From: Methylobacter tundripaludum
GTDB lineage: Bacteria; Pseudomonadota; Gammaproteobacteria; Methylococcales; Methylomonadaceae
Direction: 5' to 3'
Assembly (NCBI RefSeq): GCF_002934365.1
Contig: NZ_PTIY01000008.1
Location: 124,001-188,000, forward strand
DNA length: 64,000 nucleotides
Position numbers and translations under genes: made by a program. A model generated the notes under the pieces. The model was not told the DNA's origin and searched no databases. It worked only from the letters and a program-made list of their open reading frames with translations. Below are positions 35,940 through 44,834 of this stretch, one piece after another; positions within the stretch are counted from its first letter, which is position 1; each line of letters opens with the position of its first letter.

Positions 35940-36297
35940 GTGTTTTTGCTTAACAAATTTGAATGGCGAATCTTATAACAACTCCCTGCCTTATGATCGG
36001 CAAAACCGGTTGCGATAAACAATTGTTCCGTGGCCGGTGTGCACCCGTCCCGGTATTTGGGCCGTAGGTTATCCTACCTCGCCTATTTTTTCGAATGTAT
36101 TTTCTCCTTCATGCGCTACGTCACTGCCTTAAGTTAAACCGTGTGTGGTGAGCACTTCGGCTACAGTCGGGAGAGCCTTGTCGAACCACGACTTTGTCAG
36201 ATTTAATGAACGCACAATTCCCAATATCGTCATTCCGGCAGGGATTGCAGGACCCGTTAGAGCGCGTAGCGAATCCAGGTTCTATGGATGGATTTGT

Positions 36298-36385
36298 GCT
36301 TAGGATCGTGCATAAATTAATTTAGGCAATTACCATGAAGAGCATGAAGGACATGAAGACTTAAACTTTTCATGCACGTTCCTTA
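36298..36385. repeat. Right inverted repeat flanking the type I R-M locus
   Basis: Reverse complement of the repeat at 26827-26965. It begins with GCTTAGGATCGTGC, the same bases that form the end of hsdR at the other side, and contains ACCATGAAGAGCATGAAGG. One 9-bp unit (CATGAAGGA type) is present here and absent on the left. The gap 35940-36297 upstream holds a degenerate REP-like stretch (GTCATTCCGGCAGGGATTGC) and no gene. Confidence 0.8.
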
Positions 36386-36429
36386 CCATCCATGTCACTG
36401 GATACCCGCTCCCAGCGGGTAAGACGAGC

Positions 36430-36680
36430 TTGCGTATAATCTGACAAAATAGAATGAGTGGTGATCAATATTTCCTCTCAACGCTTTAAGCCGACCTTGT
36501 TTGGTTTTGCTGTCCAGGCGCCTTAGCTTTGATCCTTGGGTCGGCTTGGTTGCTTTGCGCTTTTGGGGCGTTATTGCCACACTTTGAATTAATGCCTGTA
36601 GTACGCTGAACATGGGTTTGCGCGAAACGCCTTTCGACATGGCCTTTAATCTTGAGTGCATACGAGATCTATGTCTCATC
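36430..36680 (-). pseudogene. arfB: Remnant of arfB (alternative ribosome-rescue factor), C-terminal end
   Basis: The reverse-strand frame ends with LQALIQSVAITPQKRKATKP-TQGSKLRRLDSK and KQGRLKALRGNI, which matches the basic C-terminal tail of ArfB/YaeJ peptidyl-tRNA hydrolases (Arg/Lys-Pro-Thr-x-Gly-Ser-x-x-Arg-Arg-Leu ... Lys-Ala-x-Arg-Gly-Lys), the part that sits in the ribosomal mRNA channel. The preceding residues are not ArfB-like and no GGQ catalytic motif is found nearby, so the N-terminal domain is lost or scrambled. It lies immediately after the POT transporter gene and 50 bp from the right flank of the R-M locus. Boundaries are approximate. Confidence 0.55.
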
Positions 36681-38006
36681 TTGCAGATAAGTCTTTTCCC
36701 GGTAATTTCGGCTATGCCAAACAAATCCCAAGGCCGTCGCCAGCATCAATGCGGCGAAAAACCAGAAATAATCGGCACCGGCAAGACGGCTGGAACCGTC
36801 CGGGTTTTCGATGAAAAAATTCACCGCGCTGGTGAACAGGTTGCCGAGCGCGACCGCCGCCATATACAGCGACATCACCAGTGACTTCATCGATCTTGGC
36901 GCTTGGGTATAGGAAAATTCCAGGCAGGTGATCGACACCATCACCTCGGCGGAAGTCAGCAGCAGGTAAGCCAATAACTGCCAGCCGATGCCGGGGTGAA
37001 ACCCCGCATCGATGCGCATCTGGATAGCGGCGATCAATACAAACGACAACACCGTGATAAACAAACCGATCGCGATTTTGTTCAGATAGCCCAAATGCAA
37101 ATACCGGCCCAGCGCCGGGTATAAAAACCGGTAAAACAACGGCGTGAGCAGCACGATCAGCAACGGATTGGCGGCTTGAATCTGAGACGGCAATATCTCC
37201 ACGCCGAAGACAATCCTATCCATCTGCTGCGATTGCAAGACCCAGGACGAGCCGTTTTGGTCGAACAAGGCCCAAAACATTGCAATGAACAAATAAATCC
37301 CGCTTAACCGGCCCAGACAGCGCAAGCCTTCTCCGCTCAAGGCCTCGCGCACGAAGCCCATGCCGGCGGCGGGTATGTGTACAAACCGGTGTCGCCCCGA
37401 CCAAAATACCACCGTCGCCAACAGCATCAACACGCCCGGCAGCAAAAATGCGACCGATGCGCCGTAGGTTTTAAGCAACCAAGGCACCAGCAACATGGAG
37501 ATAAAGGCCCCGAAGTTAAGAGACAAATAAAACCAGCTGAATACCTTGCTTAGCCAATGTTGGTTGCTTGCCCCAAACTGGTCGCCGACATGCGCGGACA
37601 CGCAAGGCTTAATGCCGCCTGCGCCCAGCGCAATCAACGATTGCCCCACCAACAAGCCTGTTCTGGTATCGTCCAGCGCCAGGCAAAAATGGCCCAGGCA
37701 ATAAACCGTAGACAACAGGATGATGGTCCGGTACTTGCCCAATAGGCCGTCGGCCAGCAACGCGCCAAAAAACGGCGTGAAATAGGTAATGGAGACGAAT
37801 AAATGGAAATACGCCTTGGCCTCGCTGTCCGACATAGGCGCAAGGTTGCCCCCGGCATCCATCAGGTATTGGGTCATGAACACGACCAAAATCGCCCGCA
37901 TGCCGTAATAGCTGAAACGTTCCGCCAGTTCATTGCCGATAATGAAAGGGATGCCTGACGGTATTTCCGTGGACGGAACAGGCGCGGTACGGTAGGGAGT
38001 TTTCAC
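36669..38006 (-). CDS. POT/PTR2-family proton-dependent peptide transporter
   Basis: A 445-residue major facilitator protein with about 12 membrane helices. The three POT hallmarks are present: ELAERFSYYGMR (residues 27-38, the ExxERF proton-coupling motif), FGALLADGLLGKYRTIILLS (PTR2 signature 1, about 79-98) and FYLSLNFGAFISMLLVP (signature 2, about 158-174). POT carriers import di- and tripeptides with protons. It stands alone between the arfB remnant and jetC, and its upstream gap contains a palindromic repeat. Length is slightly short for the family but complete. Confidence 0.9.
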   Translation of the reverse strand: MKTPYRTAPVPSTEIPSGIPFIIGNELAERFSYYGMRAILVVFMTQYLMDAGGNLAPMSDSEAKAYFHLFVSITYFTPFFGALLADGLLGKYRTIILLSTVYCLGHFCLALDDTRTGLLVGQSLIALGAGGIKPCVSAHVGDQFGASNQHWLSKVFSWFYLSLNFGAFISMLLVPWLLKTYGASVAFLLPGVLMLLATVVFWSGRHRFVHIPAAGMGFVREALSGEGLRCLGRLSGIYLFIAMFWALFDQNGSSWVLQSQQMDRIVFGVEILPSQIQAANPLLIVLLTPLFYRFLYPALGRYLHLGYLNKIAIGLFITVLSFVLIAAIQMRIDAGFHPGIGWQLLAYLLLTSAEVMVSITCLEFSYTQAPRSMKSLVMSLYMAAVALGNLFTSAVNFFIENPDGSSRLAGADYFWFFAALMLATALGFVWHSRNYREKTYLQDET

Positions 38007-38048
38007 AAAATGATGCCTGCTAAATTTTGATTACGCTGATTATGCTGG

Positions 38049-38123
38049 TTCCCAAGCTCCAGCTTGGGAATTCAGTCCGGGAAGCTCAAGCTTACTGTAT
38101 CGCGAAGCTTGAGCTGGGGGACC
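38049..38123. repeat. Palindromic repeat block between POT gene and jetC
   Basis: TTCCCAAGCT-cc-AGCTTGGGAA (38049-38070) followed by GAAGCTCAAGCTT and GAAGCTTGAGCTGGGG. Same family as 22048-22140 and 50434-50537. It fills the place where a fourth jet gene would be expected downstream of jetC. Confidence 0.75.
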
Positions 38124-38171
38124 AGTGTCACTTATTTCGTGCTTTTCGTGGACAACACAGTTTTTCCGGCA

Positions 38172-41100
38172 TCATCCGTCCGTTTGCCCCTCGGCTTCAA
38201 ATTCCAGCCGGGCTTGTTCTCGAATCTGCCGGCGGCGCAACTCCCATAATTCGCGCAGCTTGTCGGAGTTCAAATCCCTCTCGTCGGCTTCGGAAATGAA
38301 ATCGACCTCGCCGTTGCCTTCGGCTTCGGTGCGGGTAAAACTCCATTCCTTGGTGAACTCGGTTTTGATCGCTCCGGCATGCTTGGTCGGCATCGCGCAG
38401 ATCAGCTGCATGCCGAGGCTGTCGCGGATGAAGCGGATCACGTCGTGGGCGCGGCGCTCGTCCATCTTAGCGAACGATTCGTCGTTGACCAGCAATTTCA
38501 GGTTCATGCCTTTGTCGAAATGTTTCAGGCGATTGGTCACCACAGCGGCGCGGACGATGTAGGCCGGGGTTTCCAGCTGTCCGCCGGAACCGGTGCCCCA
38601 CTCCGACAACGCGACGCGGGAGCCGCTGTCGGAATCCTTCCAGATTTCATAGCGGCGGTAATTGCGGTAATCGGCCACCCGCTGCAATTCCTTCAACGCG
38701 CGATCCTGGTCGTCCGAAAGCAGGAAGCCGACCAGCCGGTCGCGAATCTTGCACTGTTCGGGACTCAGCTCGTTGGTATCGAACAGGTCGCCGGACTCCT
38801 GAGATTCCGACATGTCGTAGGCCGCGCAAAAGAAATCGTAATATTCCTTAAACTCCGGCACCCACACCGACCAATCCAGCTGGAACCTATCGGTGCCGAA
38901 TTTAAGCCGGTTCAGTTCGGTGTTTAAAATCTTCAGGGTCTTCACGCCCTGATCGACGGCGTTGCGGATTTCGTAGCAAAACTGCTTGGTGAACACATCC
39001 TTGAACGACGATTCGGCGGTGCGAAGTTTATCCAGGTTTTTGACGAAACCGATCTCCCGCTGTTCCCGGAGTTGCTCCTTAAGCCGCCCGAACAGCTGAA
39101 CCAGCTGCCGGTATTGGCCGACAAAGTCGGCGTCGCGCGATTCGCTGTCGTGCTGCAAATGCAGCTGTTCATGGCTGCGGGCATGCTGGTTGTAGTCGGC
39201 GATGTTTTCGTGGATTAAACCGAAGGCGACCGTGGCTTCGATCAGTTTCTTGCCGTGCTTGTCCTGCAACTGGCCATTGGATAACGCGGTCGAATCGGCG
39301 ATAGCGTCGACCGCTTGCTGCAACGCGGTCAACGACAGGCTTTCATTGACCGAAGCTATCCATTTCAGCGGTCCCAGGTCGGCCTCGATCTGGTGCCGCC
39401 TGTCGGCCAGGCCTTGTTCCAGCATGTCCGATTTTCTTTGTTGCTGCTCTTTGTCGCCCTGAAATTTGCCCACTTGGCGGTTGGCAAGATTCACCTGCTT
39501 TTCCAGGTCGGCAATCAGCTGGTCCAGGGTGTTTTTCTCGGCTTCCAACTGATCGACCTCGGTCAGGTCCAGACGCGCCAGGTCGGCATGCGCGGCCTGG
39601 CTGTCATGAACCGTCTGCTCCAGCTTGGCCGCATCGGCAAAATCCGGCGCATGCAAATTGCCAAGCGACCCTAGCAATCCGTTCAACTGGACGCGTTCGG
39701 CGTTTAATGCCTGCACTTCCTGCTCGGCCTTGGCGTGCATTTCCACCGCATTTTGCCGCGCCTGACGCTGGGCTTCCTTGCCGAACGCCAGCTCCACATC
39801 ATCGCAGGTAAACAGGGTGCGCGATCCGGCCGCCTTGCCGTCTTTCATGACGCCGCGCGACGTGTGCCGCAACTGCTCGACATCGTCGACTTTAGCCACA
39901 CTGCCGTATTGCTCGACCAAATAGGCATAAGCGATAGGATGTTCGGTGTGCAATTCATGGATGATCGAATCTTTCGGCACAAGTTCCGGTTTGGCTTTTC
40001 TTTTACACATCGAGCCTTGGACTACTTTAGCGCGTAGATGATGCCTTTTTACGAATTCAATGGCCCGCGACTCCCAGTCTTCATCGACCACGAAATTAAA
40101 CCGCGCCCCGCCTAAATAACCTTCAATGGCCGGTTGCCAGGACAGGTCCTTGGGTTCGATCAAATCGCACAACACCTGGGCGCGGGCGGCGGGCAACTCG
40201 GCGCGAAACGCTTTTAACGCCAGCGTGACTTCGCGGGGATAATCCGCGCCGCCTTCGGCCAGGTTGGCCTTGCGTTCGGCCAACTTCTTTTCCTGGGCCT
40301 GGGCTGTTTCAAACCGTGTTTGCAACTGCCCTATCTGGCTTTGCACCGCAGCGACAAAACTGTTTTGGGTTCCGGCCAAGGCTTGGTAGAGCTTTTCAAA
40401 ACCGTTATTCAAGCCTTCCAAGGCCCGCACCGTGACCAGCACGTCATGCGGTTCTTGTTCGGCCAGCAGTTGTTGTTCAAGCTGCCGGCACTGCGTTTGC
40501 CCGACTTTAGCCATCACTTCGGCCAGCAGCTCCGCCGCTGTCGATAATTCGTTTTTCGACGCGGGGAACTCCATGCCGATAATATTCCGCGCGGCGGCTT
40601 GCAAATGCCCGGCCTGTTGCAGCGCTTGTTGCAGATTGGCGATTGCCGCTTTCGCGTCCAACTGGATCGCGTCCAGACGCTCGCTTATACGGCGCTTTTG
40701 ATCCGCCGCCGCGATGCCGCTCAAACGCGCGGCGAGCTGAATCTGGCTGTCGACATAGCCTTTCTTGTCGCGGTTTAAAGCGTCTATCCGAACATTGGCT
40801 TCCTGGATATTTTTGTCCAGTTCGGCGATTGCCGTCTTGGCTTGCTGTATCTGTATCCGGTCGCCCTGCAACAAGCGCTGCGAATGCGCCAACTGGTACT
40901 GGACAGCGGTTTCATAGGCCGCATTGGCTTTGATCAGCGCTTTTTCGATGCCCTCAAGACGGACCACATTGGCCTGCAAGCGGTCGCCTTCGATCCGCAA
41001 TTGGTGCACCTGCCGCATCAAGCCGCTGATCTGGGTAATGCGCTGCGGCAATTGCTGGATGTCGTATTCCAGAATCTGCGTTTTGACCAGATCGTCGACG

Positions 41101-41780
41101 CTGCCGATCGGTTTATGGGCGATCGACCCGCTCCAGGCTTTGGCTGCCAGTTCCGCTTCCGAAAACGATACGTTGCGCTGGCCGCGAAATCGGCCGTACA
41201 GCTGGCACAGATATTCGCGCTTGGCGTCGCGAAGGTTCAGCACCTGCGGGTAGCGGGCTTTCAGGTGGTTTTCTATTTTTTCCACCTCGACGACGCACAT
41301 ATTGTCGTTGCCGTCGTAATTGACCAAATCGCCCAAGCCGAGCGTCGCGTCGTCGATCAGCAATAACGCCAACCGCTCCTGCACCGCCTGGCGGCGTTCG
41401 CCGGAACCGTCGACGCGCACCGCGGCGGCAATCAGCGCGGTAAACGGCTTGCCGTCTTCGCCCTCGTCCGGCTTGAACACCGCCGCCACATAACCGTGCG
41501 CGCCGTCGGGGCGGGCGAACAGGTTGTCCTCCGCGCCGACGATGTACGACCACAAGGTGCGCTTGCTTTTGCTGCCGCGCGAGGTTTGCGTGGTTTCGTC
41601 CTGGCCGGGGTTGTAGCTGTAGATATTCTGGTGCGCGGCGGTCATCACCGTTTGCAGCGCATCCAGCAGCGTCGATTTGCCGGAACCGGTCGGGCCGGTC
41701 AGCAGGGTCATGTTGCCCATCTCGTATTCGTCGCTGCGTAGCGCGCCCCAGTTAACCAGGATCAGTTTATCGAGCTTCAT
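38172..41780 (-). CDS. jetC: JetC/MksB-type condensin ATPase (MukB-like)
   Basis: A 1202-residue SMC-like protein. The N-terminal head has Walker A LLTGPTGSGKSTLLDAL (about residues 27-43). Long Gln/Leu/Glu-rich coiled coils occupy roughly 240-500 and 640-930, with a hinge-like region near 500-620. The C-terminal head carries the ABC signature WGTGSGGQLETPAY and Walker B LKLLVNDESFAKMD, with the catalytic Glu present, so ATP hydrolysis should be intact. In Wadjet systems JetC partners with JetA and JetB to extrude and detect small circular DNA, which JetD then cuts; in Mks systems it organises chromosomes. It overlaps jetB by 4 bp. No nuclease gene follows. Confidence 0.8.
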   Translation of the reverse strand: MKLDKLILVNWGALRSDEYEMGNMTLLTGPTGSGKSTLLDALQTVMTAAHQNIYSYNPGQDETTQTSRGSKSKRTLWSYIVGAEDNLFARPDGAHGYVAAVFKPDEGEDGKPFTALIAAAVRVDGSGERRQAVQERLALLLIDDATLGLGDLVNYDGNDNMCVVEVEKIENHLKARYPQVLNLRDAKREYLCQLYGRFRGQRNVSFSEAELAAKAWSGSIAHKPIGSVDDLVKTQILEYDIQQLPQRITQISGLMRQVHQLRIEGDRLQANVVRLEGIEKALIKANAAYETAVQYQLAHSQRLLQGDRIQIQQAKTAIAELDKNIQEANVRIDALNRDKKGYVDSQIQLAARLSGIAAADQKRRISERLDAIQLDAKAAIANLQQALQQAGHLQAAARNIIGMEFPASKNELSTAAELLAEVMAKVGQTQCRQLEQQLLAEQEPHDVLVTVRALEGLNNGFEKLYQALAGTQNSFVAAVQSQIGQLQTRFETAQAQEKKLAERKANLAEGGADYPREVTLALKAFRAELPAARAQVLCDLIEPKDLSWQPAIEGYLGGARFNFVVDEDWESRAIEFVKRHHLRAKVVQGSMCKRKAKPELVPKDSIIHELHTEHPIAYAYLVEQYGSVAKVDDVEQLRHTSRGVMKDGKAAGSRTLFTCDDVELAFGKEAQRQARQNAVEMHAKAEQEVQALNAERVQLNGLLGSLGNLHAPDFADAAKLEQTVHDSQAAHADLARLDLTEVDQLEAEKNTLDQLIADLEKQVNLANRQVGKFQGDKEQQQRKSDMLEQGLADRRHQIEADLGPLKWIASVNESLSLTALQQAVDAIADSTALSNGQLQDKHGKKLIEATVAFGLIHENIADYNQHARSHEQLHLQHDSESRDADFVGQYRQLVQLFGRLKEQLREQREIGFVKNLDKLRTAESSFKDVFTKQFCYEIRNAVDQGVKTLKILNTELNRLKFGTDRFQLDWSVWVPEFKEYYDFFCAAYDMSESQESGDLFDTNELSPEQCKIRDRLVGFLLSDDQDRALKELQRVADYRNYRRYEIWKDSDSGSRVALSEWGTGSGGQLETPAYIVRAAVVTNRLKHFDKGMNLKLLVNDESFAKMDERRAHDVIRFIRDSLGMQLICAMPTKHAGAIKTEFTKEWSFTRTEAEGNGEVDFISEADERDLNSDKLRELWELRRRQIREQARLEFEAEGQTDG

Positions 41781-42472
41781 AGGTTTTGCTCCCCGCTTTC
41801 CGGCTCGCTCACTGCTTCGGCAAAGCCTTCGGCCTCCAATGCCGCAGCCAGCACATCCTCGCCGATAATGCCGAGGATGGTCGGCCTTATCGCAATCAGC
41901 GCGTCTTCATCGTGCATCGAAAACAGCGCGCCGTATTGGATCAGGCGATGCCGTTTCAAGTCTTTCAGCAGGCGGTCGCGGTCGCCAAGGTTCTCCGGCA
42001 ACGGCCTCTTGATCTGGATTTGCAGCGTGGTCGCCAGCTCCTCGAAACGGATTAAGATATCGCCGTCGTCGCTCAGGCGGCCGCCCCCTTCGGCCAGGCC
42101 TTGCTGGTATAAAAAGCGCAAGGCCAGTGCCGAGGCAACGAAATCGGCGGACAGCCGGGCGCGAAGTGAAGGCGTAGGGTCGTTATCGTCCTCGGCCAAC
42201 CCCGGAATCTGCGCGCCGGGCGCGTAGAGCCGGAAAAATTCGTTTTGCAGGTCGTGGACCAAGCGAAAGCCCGACAGCGCGAAATATTCGGCCAGCAGGT
42301 TTTCGATGCGGCAGGCGTCGTCGTAGCATCGCTGTTCGACGCCGTCTTCGTCGCGGACGATGATGCCCCAGGCGAACAATCGCGCGGCGATTTCCTGGAA
42401 GCGTTGCAGTTTGAGATTTTCCGGCTCCAGCCGGTCAAGCAGGGTTTGGGTCAGAGTCATGGTTGAATTCAA
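41777..42472 (-). CDS. jetB: JetB/MksE-like protein (DUF4194)
   Basis: A 231-residue winged-helix protein of the DUF4194 (JetB/MksE) family, the KITE subunit of an Mks-like condensin. Family features are the N-terminal QEIAARLFAWGIIVRDEDG, the central FRLVHDLQNEFFRLYAPGAQ and RLSADFVASALALRFLYQQG, and the C-terminal wing DLKRHRLIQYGALFSMHDED. It bridges the kleisin JetA and the ATPase heads. Its start overlaps the jetA stop by 38 bp (or 26 bp if the fifth codon is used), and its stop overlaps jetC by 4 bp, giving a tightly coupled operon. The last ten residues are acidic and low complexity. Confidence 0.78.
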   Translation of the reverse strand: MNSTMTLTQTLLDRLEPENLKLQRFQEIAARLFAWGIIVRDEDGVEQRCYDDACRIENLLAEYFALSGFRLVHDLQNEFFRLYAPGAQIPGLAEDDNDPTPSLRARLSADFVASALALRFLYQQGLAEGGGRLSDDGDILIRFEELATTLQIQIKRPLPENLGDRDRLLKDLKRHRLIQYGALFSMHDEDALIAIRPTILGIIGEDVLAAALEAEGFAEAVSEPESGEQNL

Positions 42473-43877
42473 TTTGATAGTCGCTGCCTGTGTAGTAAGC
42501 GTTGTGTAATCGGCTGGGCAATTTTTTGGCGTTCAGCGTTTCGTCGCGGGAGGCGCGCACCGCTTCCACCATCTGCATGGCCTGCAACACGTCGGTTGCG
42601 GTCTGCATCGGCAGGCTGGACAGCCGCACCGAGCGCTGCTGCAAGCGTAATTCGCCGCGAATGTAATCGACGACATCCTGGTTCGACAGCGTGAAGGCCG
42701 CCGCCTCGCTACGCTGCATCGCCGCCTGCAAACGCGCATCGCGGGTTACTTTGGGCAGCGCGGTGACGGTCAAGGCCTTGCGGCGTTGCGAGGCGCTACG
42801 CAATTTGAACGCCGCGGGGTCCAGCAAGCGGATTTCGCTGACGGTGATGGCGGCACCCAGCCGTTTCAGAAAACCGGTTTGCGCGTCGCCTTCCAGCGTT
42901 GCGGCCTGGGCGATGGCCCGGCTGTAAGCCTGCCGGCTTTGCCCGCCTTGCAGCATCAAGGCTTGCTGGACGATGCTCGCGGCGCGGCGCATGTAGATAT
43001 TCATCGCCTTGATCAGTTCCGGGTGTTTGGCGGTACAGGCGACTTCGACCCGGTCTTCGATGCGATCCAGCAGCCAGTTGAAAATCGCGGTATCGCCCCG
43101 CTCCTGATGGGTCCAGGCGGCAATGTCCTGCAACTGGCTTTCGAAAGCGTTGACCTTGTCGCCTTCCAGATTGCGCAAGCGGCTTAAACTGTCGCGTATC
43201 GCCTGCCGGTGGCGTTCGACATTGTCGGCAGTCAGCTGTTTTTTAAATTCCTTCTCGAAGCGGTCCAGGAAAGCGACGAACTCGTCCCAGGGCGTATGGG
43301 TCGCTTCCGACATCAGACGGCGCACCAGTTCCTGAAAATAATCGACGCCTTCCGACAAGTCGCTGATGATTTTTTCGGCATAATCGTAGGCATCGACCAG
43401 ATCGTAGGCGTCGATATTCTTGCGCGCCGCTTCCAGCGCGTTACGGCAGCTGCGCACGTTGCGCTGGCGGCTGCGGGAGCGCAGGCGGTCCAGCGACCAC
43501 AAGGCCTCGGCGAACAGTTTTCCGGCGCGGGTTAGGCGATAGGCTGTCACCAAACCTGCGCGGTCGCCGAAGGTCTCCAGCCAGCCGTCTTTCAGCAGTG
43601 CGCGTATCAGCGCGTTGGTCAGTTGCTGGTCGTCGGCGTTATCCAGTCCCGACAGCTCGTCCTCGTCCAGGATGCTGTCGGCCGCAATGTTGTTGATCAA
43701 GCCCTGCACGGTCGGGGCCAGTAAATCCTTTAAGGCGTCGCGGGTCAGGTTCTGCGAATAATCGGCGCTGGGCCCGTGCAAGCTCTCATACAGGGAGCGC
43801 AGGCAAGCCACCACCAGTTCGCGGCGCTTTCCGTTCAACGGGCGGAAAAAATTCTGACGTTCAGCTTCGAAAAACAC
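42435..43877 (-). CDS. jetA: JetA/MksF-like kleisin
   Basis: A 480-residue protein of the JetA (MksF-like kleisin) family. The opening MFFEAERQNFFRPLNGKRRE and VVACLRSLYESLHGPSADYS is the family's N-terminal winged helix; a helical neck follows (RRLMSEATHTPWDEFVAFLD), and the C-terminal domain (FLKRLGAAITVSEIRLLDPA) would contact an SMC head. It is the first gene of the jetABC operon, 135 bp downstream of the TVP38-like gene's end. Together with JetB it forms the regulatory part of an SMC complex that in Wadjet defends against plasmids and in Mks acts on the chromosome. Confidence 0.78.
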   Translation of the reverse strand: MFFEAERQNFFRPLNGKRRELVVACLRSLYESLHGPSADYSQNLTRDALKDLLAPTVQGLINNIAADSILDEDELSGLDNADDQQLTNALIRALLKDGWLETFGDRAGLVTAYRLTRAGKLFAEALWSLDRLRSRSRQRNVRSCRNALEAARKNIDAYDLVDAYDYAEKIISDLSEGVDYFQELVRRLMSEATHTPWDEFVAFLDRFEKEFKKQLTADNVERHRQAIRDSLSRLRNLEGDKVNAFESQLQDIAAWTHQERGDTAIFNWLLDRIEDRVEVACTAKHPELIKAMNIYMRRAASIVQQALMLQGGQSRQAYSRAIAQAATLEGDAQTGFLKRLGAAITVSEIRLLDPAAFKLRSASQRRKALTVTALPKVTRDARLQAAMQRSEAAAFTLSNQDVVDYIRGELRLQQRSVRLSSLPMQTATDVLQAMQMVEAVRASRDETLNAKKLPSRLHNAYYTGSDYQIEFNHDSDPNPA

Positions 43878-44012
43878 CGGATACCCACAAGTTTATTGTT
43901 TCAGCGGTTGCAGCAAGAACTCCCCAAAGCTGTTTGGAAAGCGTTAGAAGGATGCGGACATTATATCAAACATACGCGGCAACCGAAGAAAGACGCCGGG
44001 GATGTTGTTATA

Positions 44013-44723
44013 TCAGTTGGGTTCCTCAGGGTTCTCTACATGTAATTCCTTCAGTGTTTTCCCGGCTAATTTCGATACATAAAACAAGATTCCCAGCGTA
44101 AACAACAATCCGGCAACCAGCAACGGATACGAAACCGTAGCTGGCGCCGAAGCGCCGCTAACCAATCCGGCAATGTGTTTGGTCGTGTAACCGATATAGA
44201 CCAGGATCAGGTTGTAAATCAATATTCCGCTGGTCGCGGCCAGATAGGGCCAGAATCCGACCGGGGCAACGGCGAAAGCGTAACTGAGCAATGCAAAGGG
44301 CAGCGGGGTCAAGCGTAACAGCAGCATCAATTTGAAGGCTTGATTGCCCAGGGCTGCATCCAGCGCTGCCATTTTGGGGTGTTTTGCGATCAAGCCGAGT
44401 ACTTTTTGCCTGAACAAATAGCGGCCCAACACAAAAATAAGCGCTGCGGCAAGATAGGTGGAAACAATAATGTAAAACTCGCCTGCACCGATTGGAAATA
44501 ACAGCCCGGCAGCAAAACAAAGCGCATCGGCGGAAACAAAAAAAGGCGTCAGCACCAGGAATAAAACGATAAAACCCAGCGGCGCCCACGGGCCGAGGTT
44601 TTGAATCCAATGCTCGATACCCGGAAGGTGCAGTTCCAGCTCGTGCCCGATCAGAATTAAAATTCCCGCAGCCAATGCTAGAGGCAGCAGTTTTTCGGTG
44701 AGTTTGCTTGTTTTTGTTTTCAT
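44013..44723 (-). CDS. TVP38/TMEM64 (DedA-like) membrane protein
   Basis: A 236-residue membrane protein of the TVP38/SNARE-associated group, distant from DedA. The conserved block LGFIVLFLVLTPFFVSADAL followed by FAAGLLFPIGAGEF and the motif LRLTPLPFALLSYAFAVAPV are clear, with about five or six helices. DedA-superfamily proteins flip or transport phospholipids or undecaprenyl phosphate. I place the start at 44723 (MKTKTSKLTEKLL), because the longer frame from 44819 adds 32 residues of poor quality that run into the gap after the phosphopantetheinyl transferase gene. Confidence 0.85.
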   Translation of the reverse strand: MKTKTSKLTEKLLPLALAAGILILIGHELELHLPGIEHWIQNLGPWAPLGFIVLFLVLTPFFVSADALCFAAGLLFPIGAGEFYIIVSTYLAAALIFVLGRYLFRQKVLGLIAKHPKMAALDAALGNQAFKLMLLLRLTPLPFALLSYAFAVAPVGFWPYLAATSGILIYNLILVYIGYTTKHIAGLVSGASAPATVSYPLLVAGLLFTLGILFYVSKLAGKTLKELHVENPEEPN

Positions 44724-44834
44724 AAGTAGTTTCCAGAAACACAGAATCGTTTTTTGGCTGAAAATAAAACCGCTAAAAACCGCAGTTGGAGCGCACGAAC
44801 GGGATGTTGGAATGCTCAACTACGACTTTTAAAA

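Noticed and set aside
38027-38299. Forward frames over the jetC end as a candidate jetD
   Set aside because: They are on the opposite strand, overlap the repeat and jetC coding sequence, and lack TOPRIM or DUF3322-like features.
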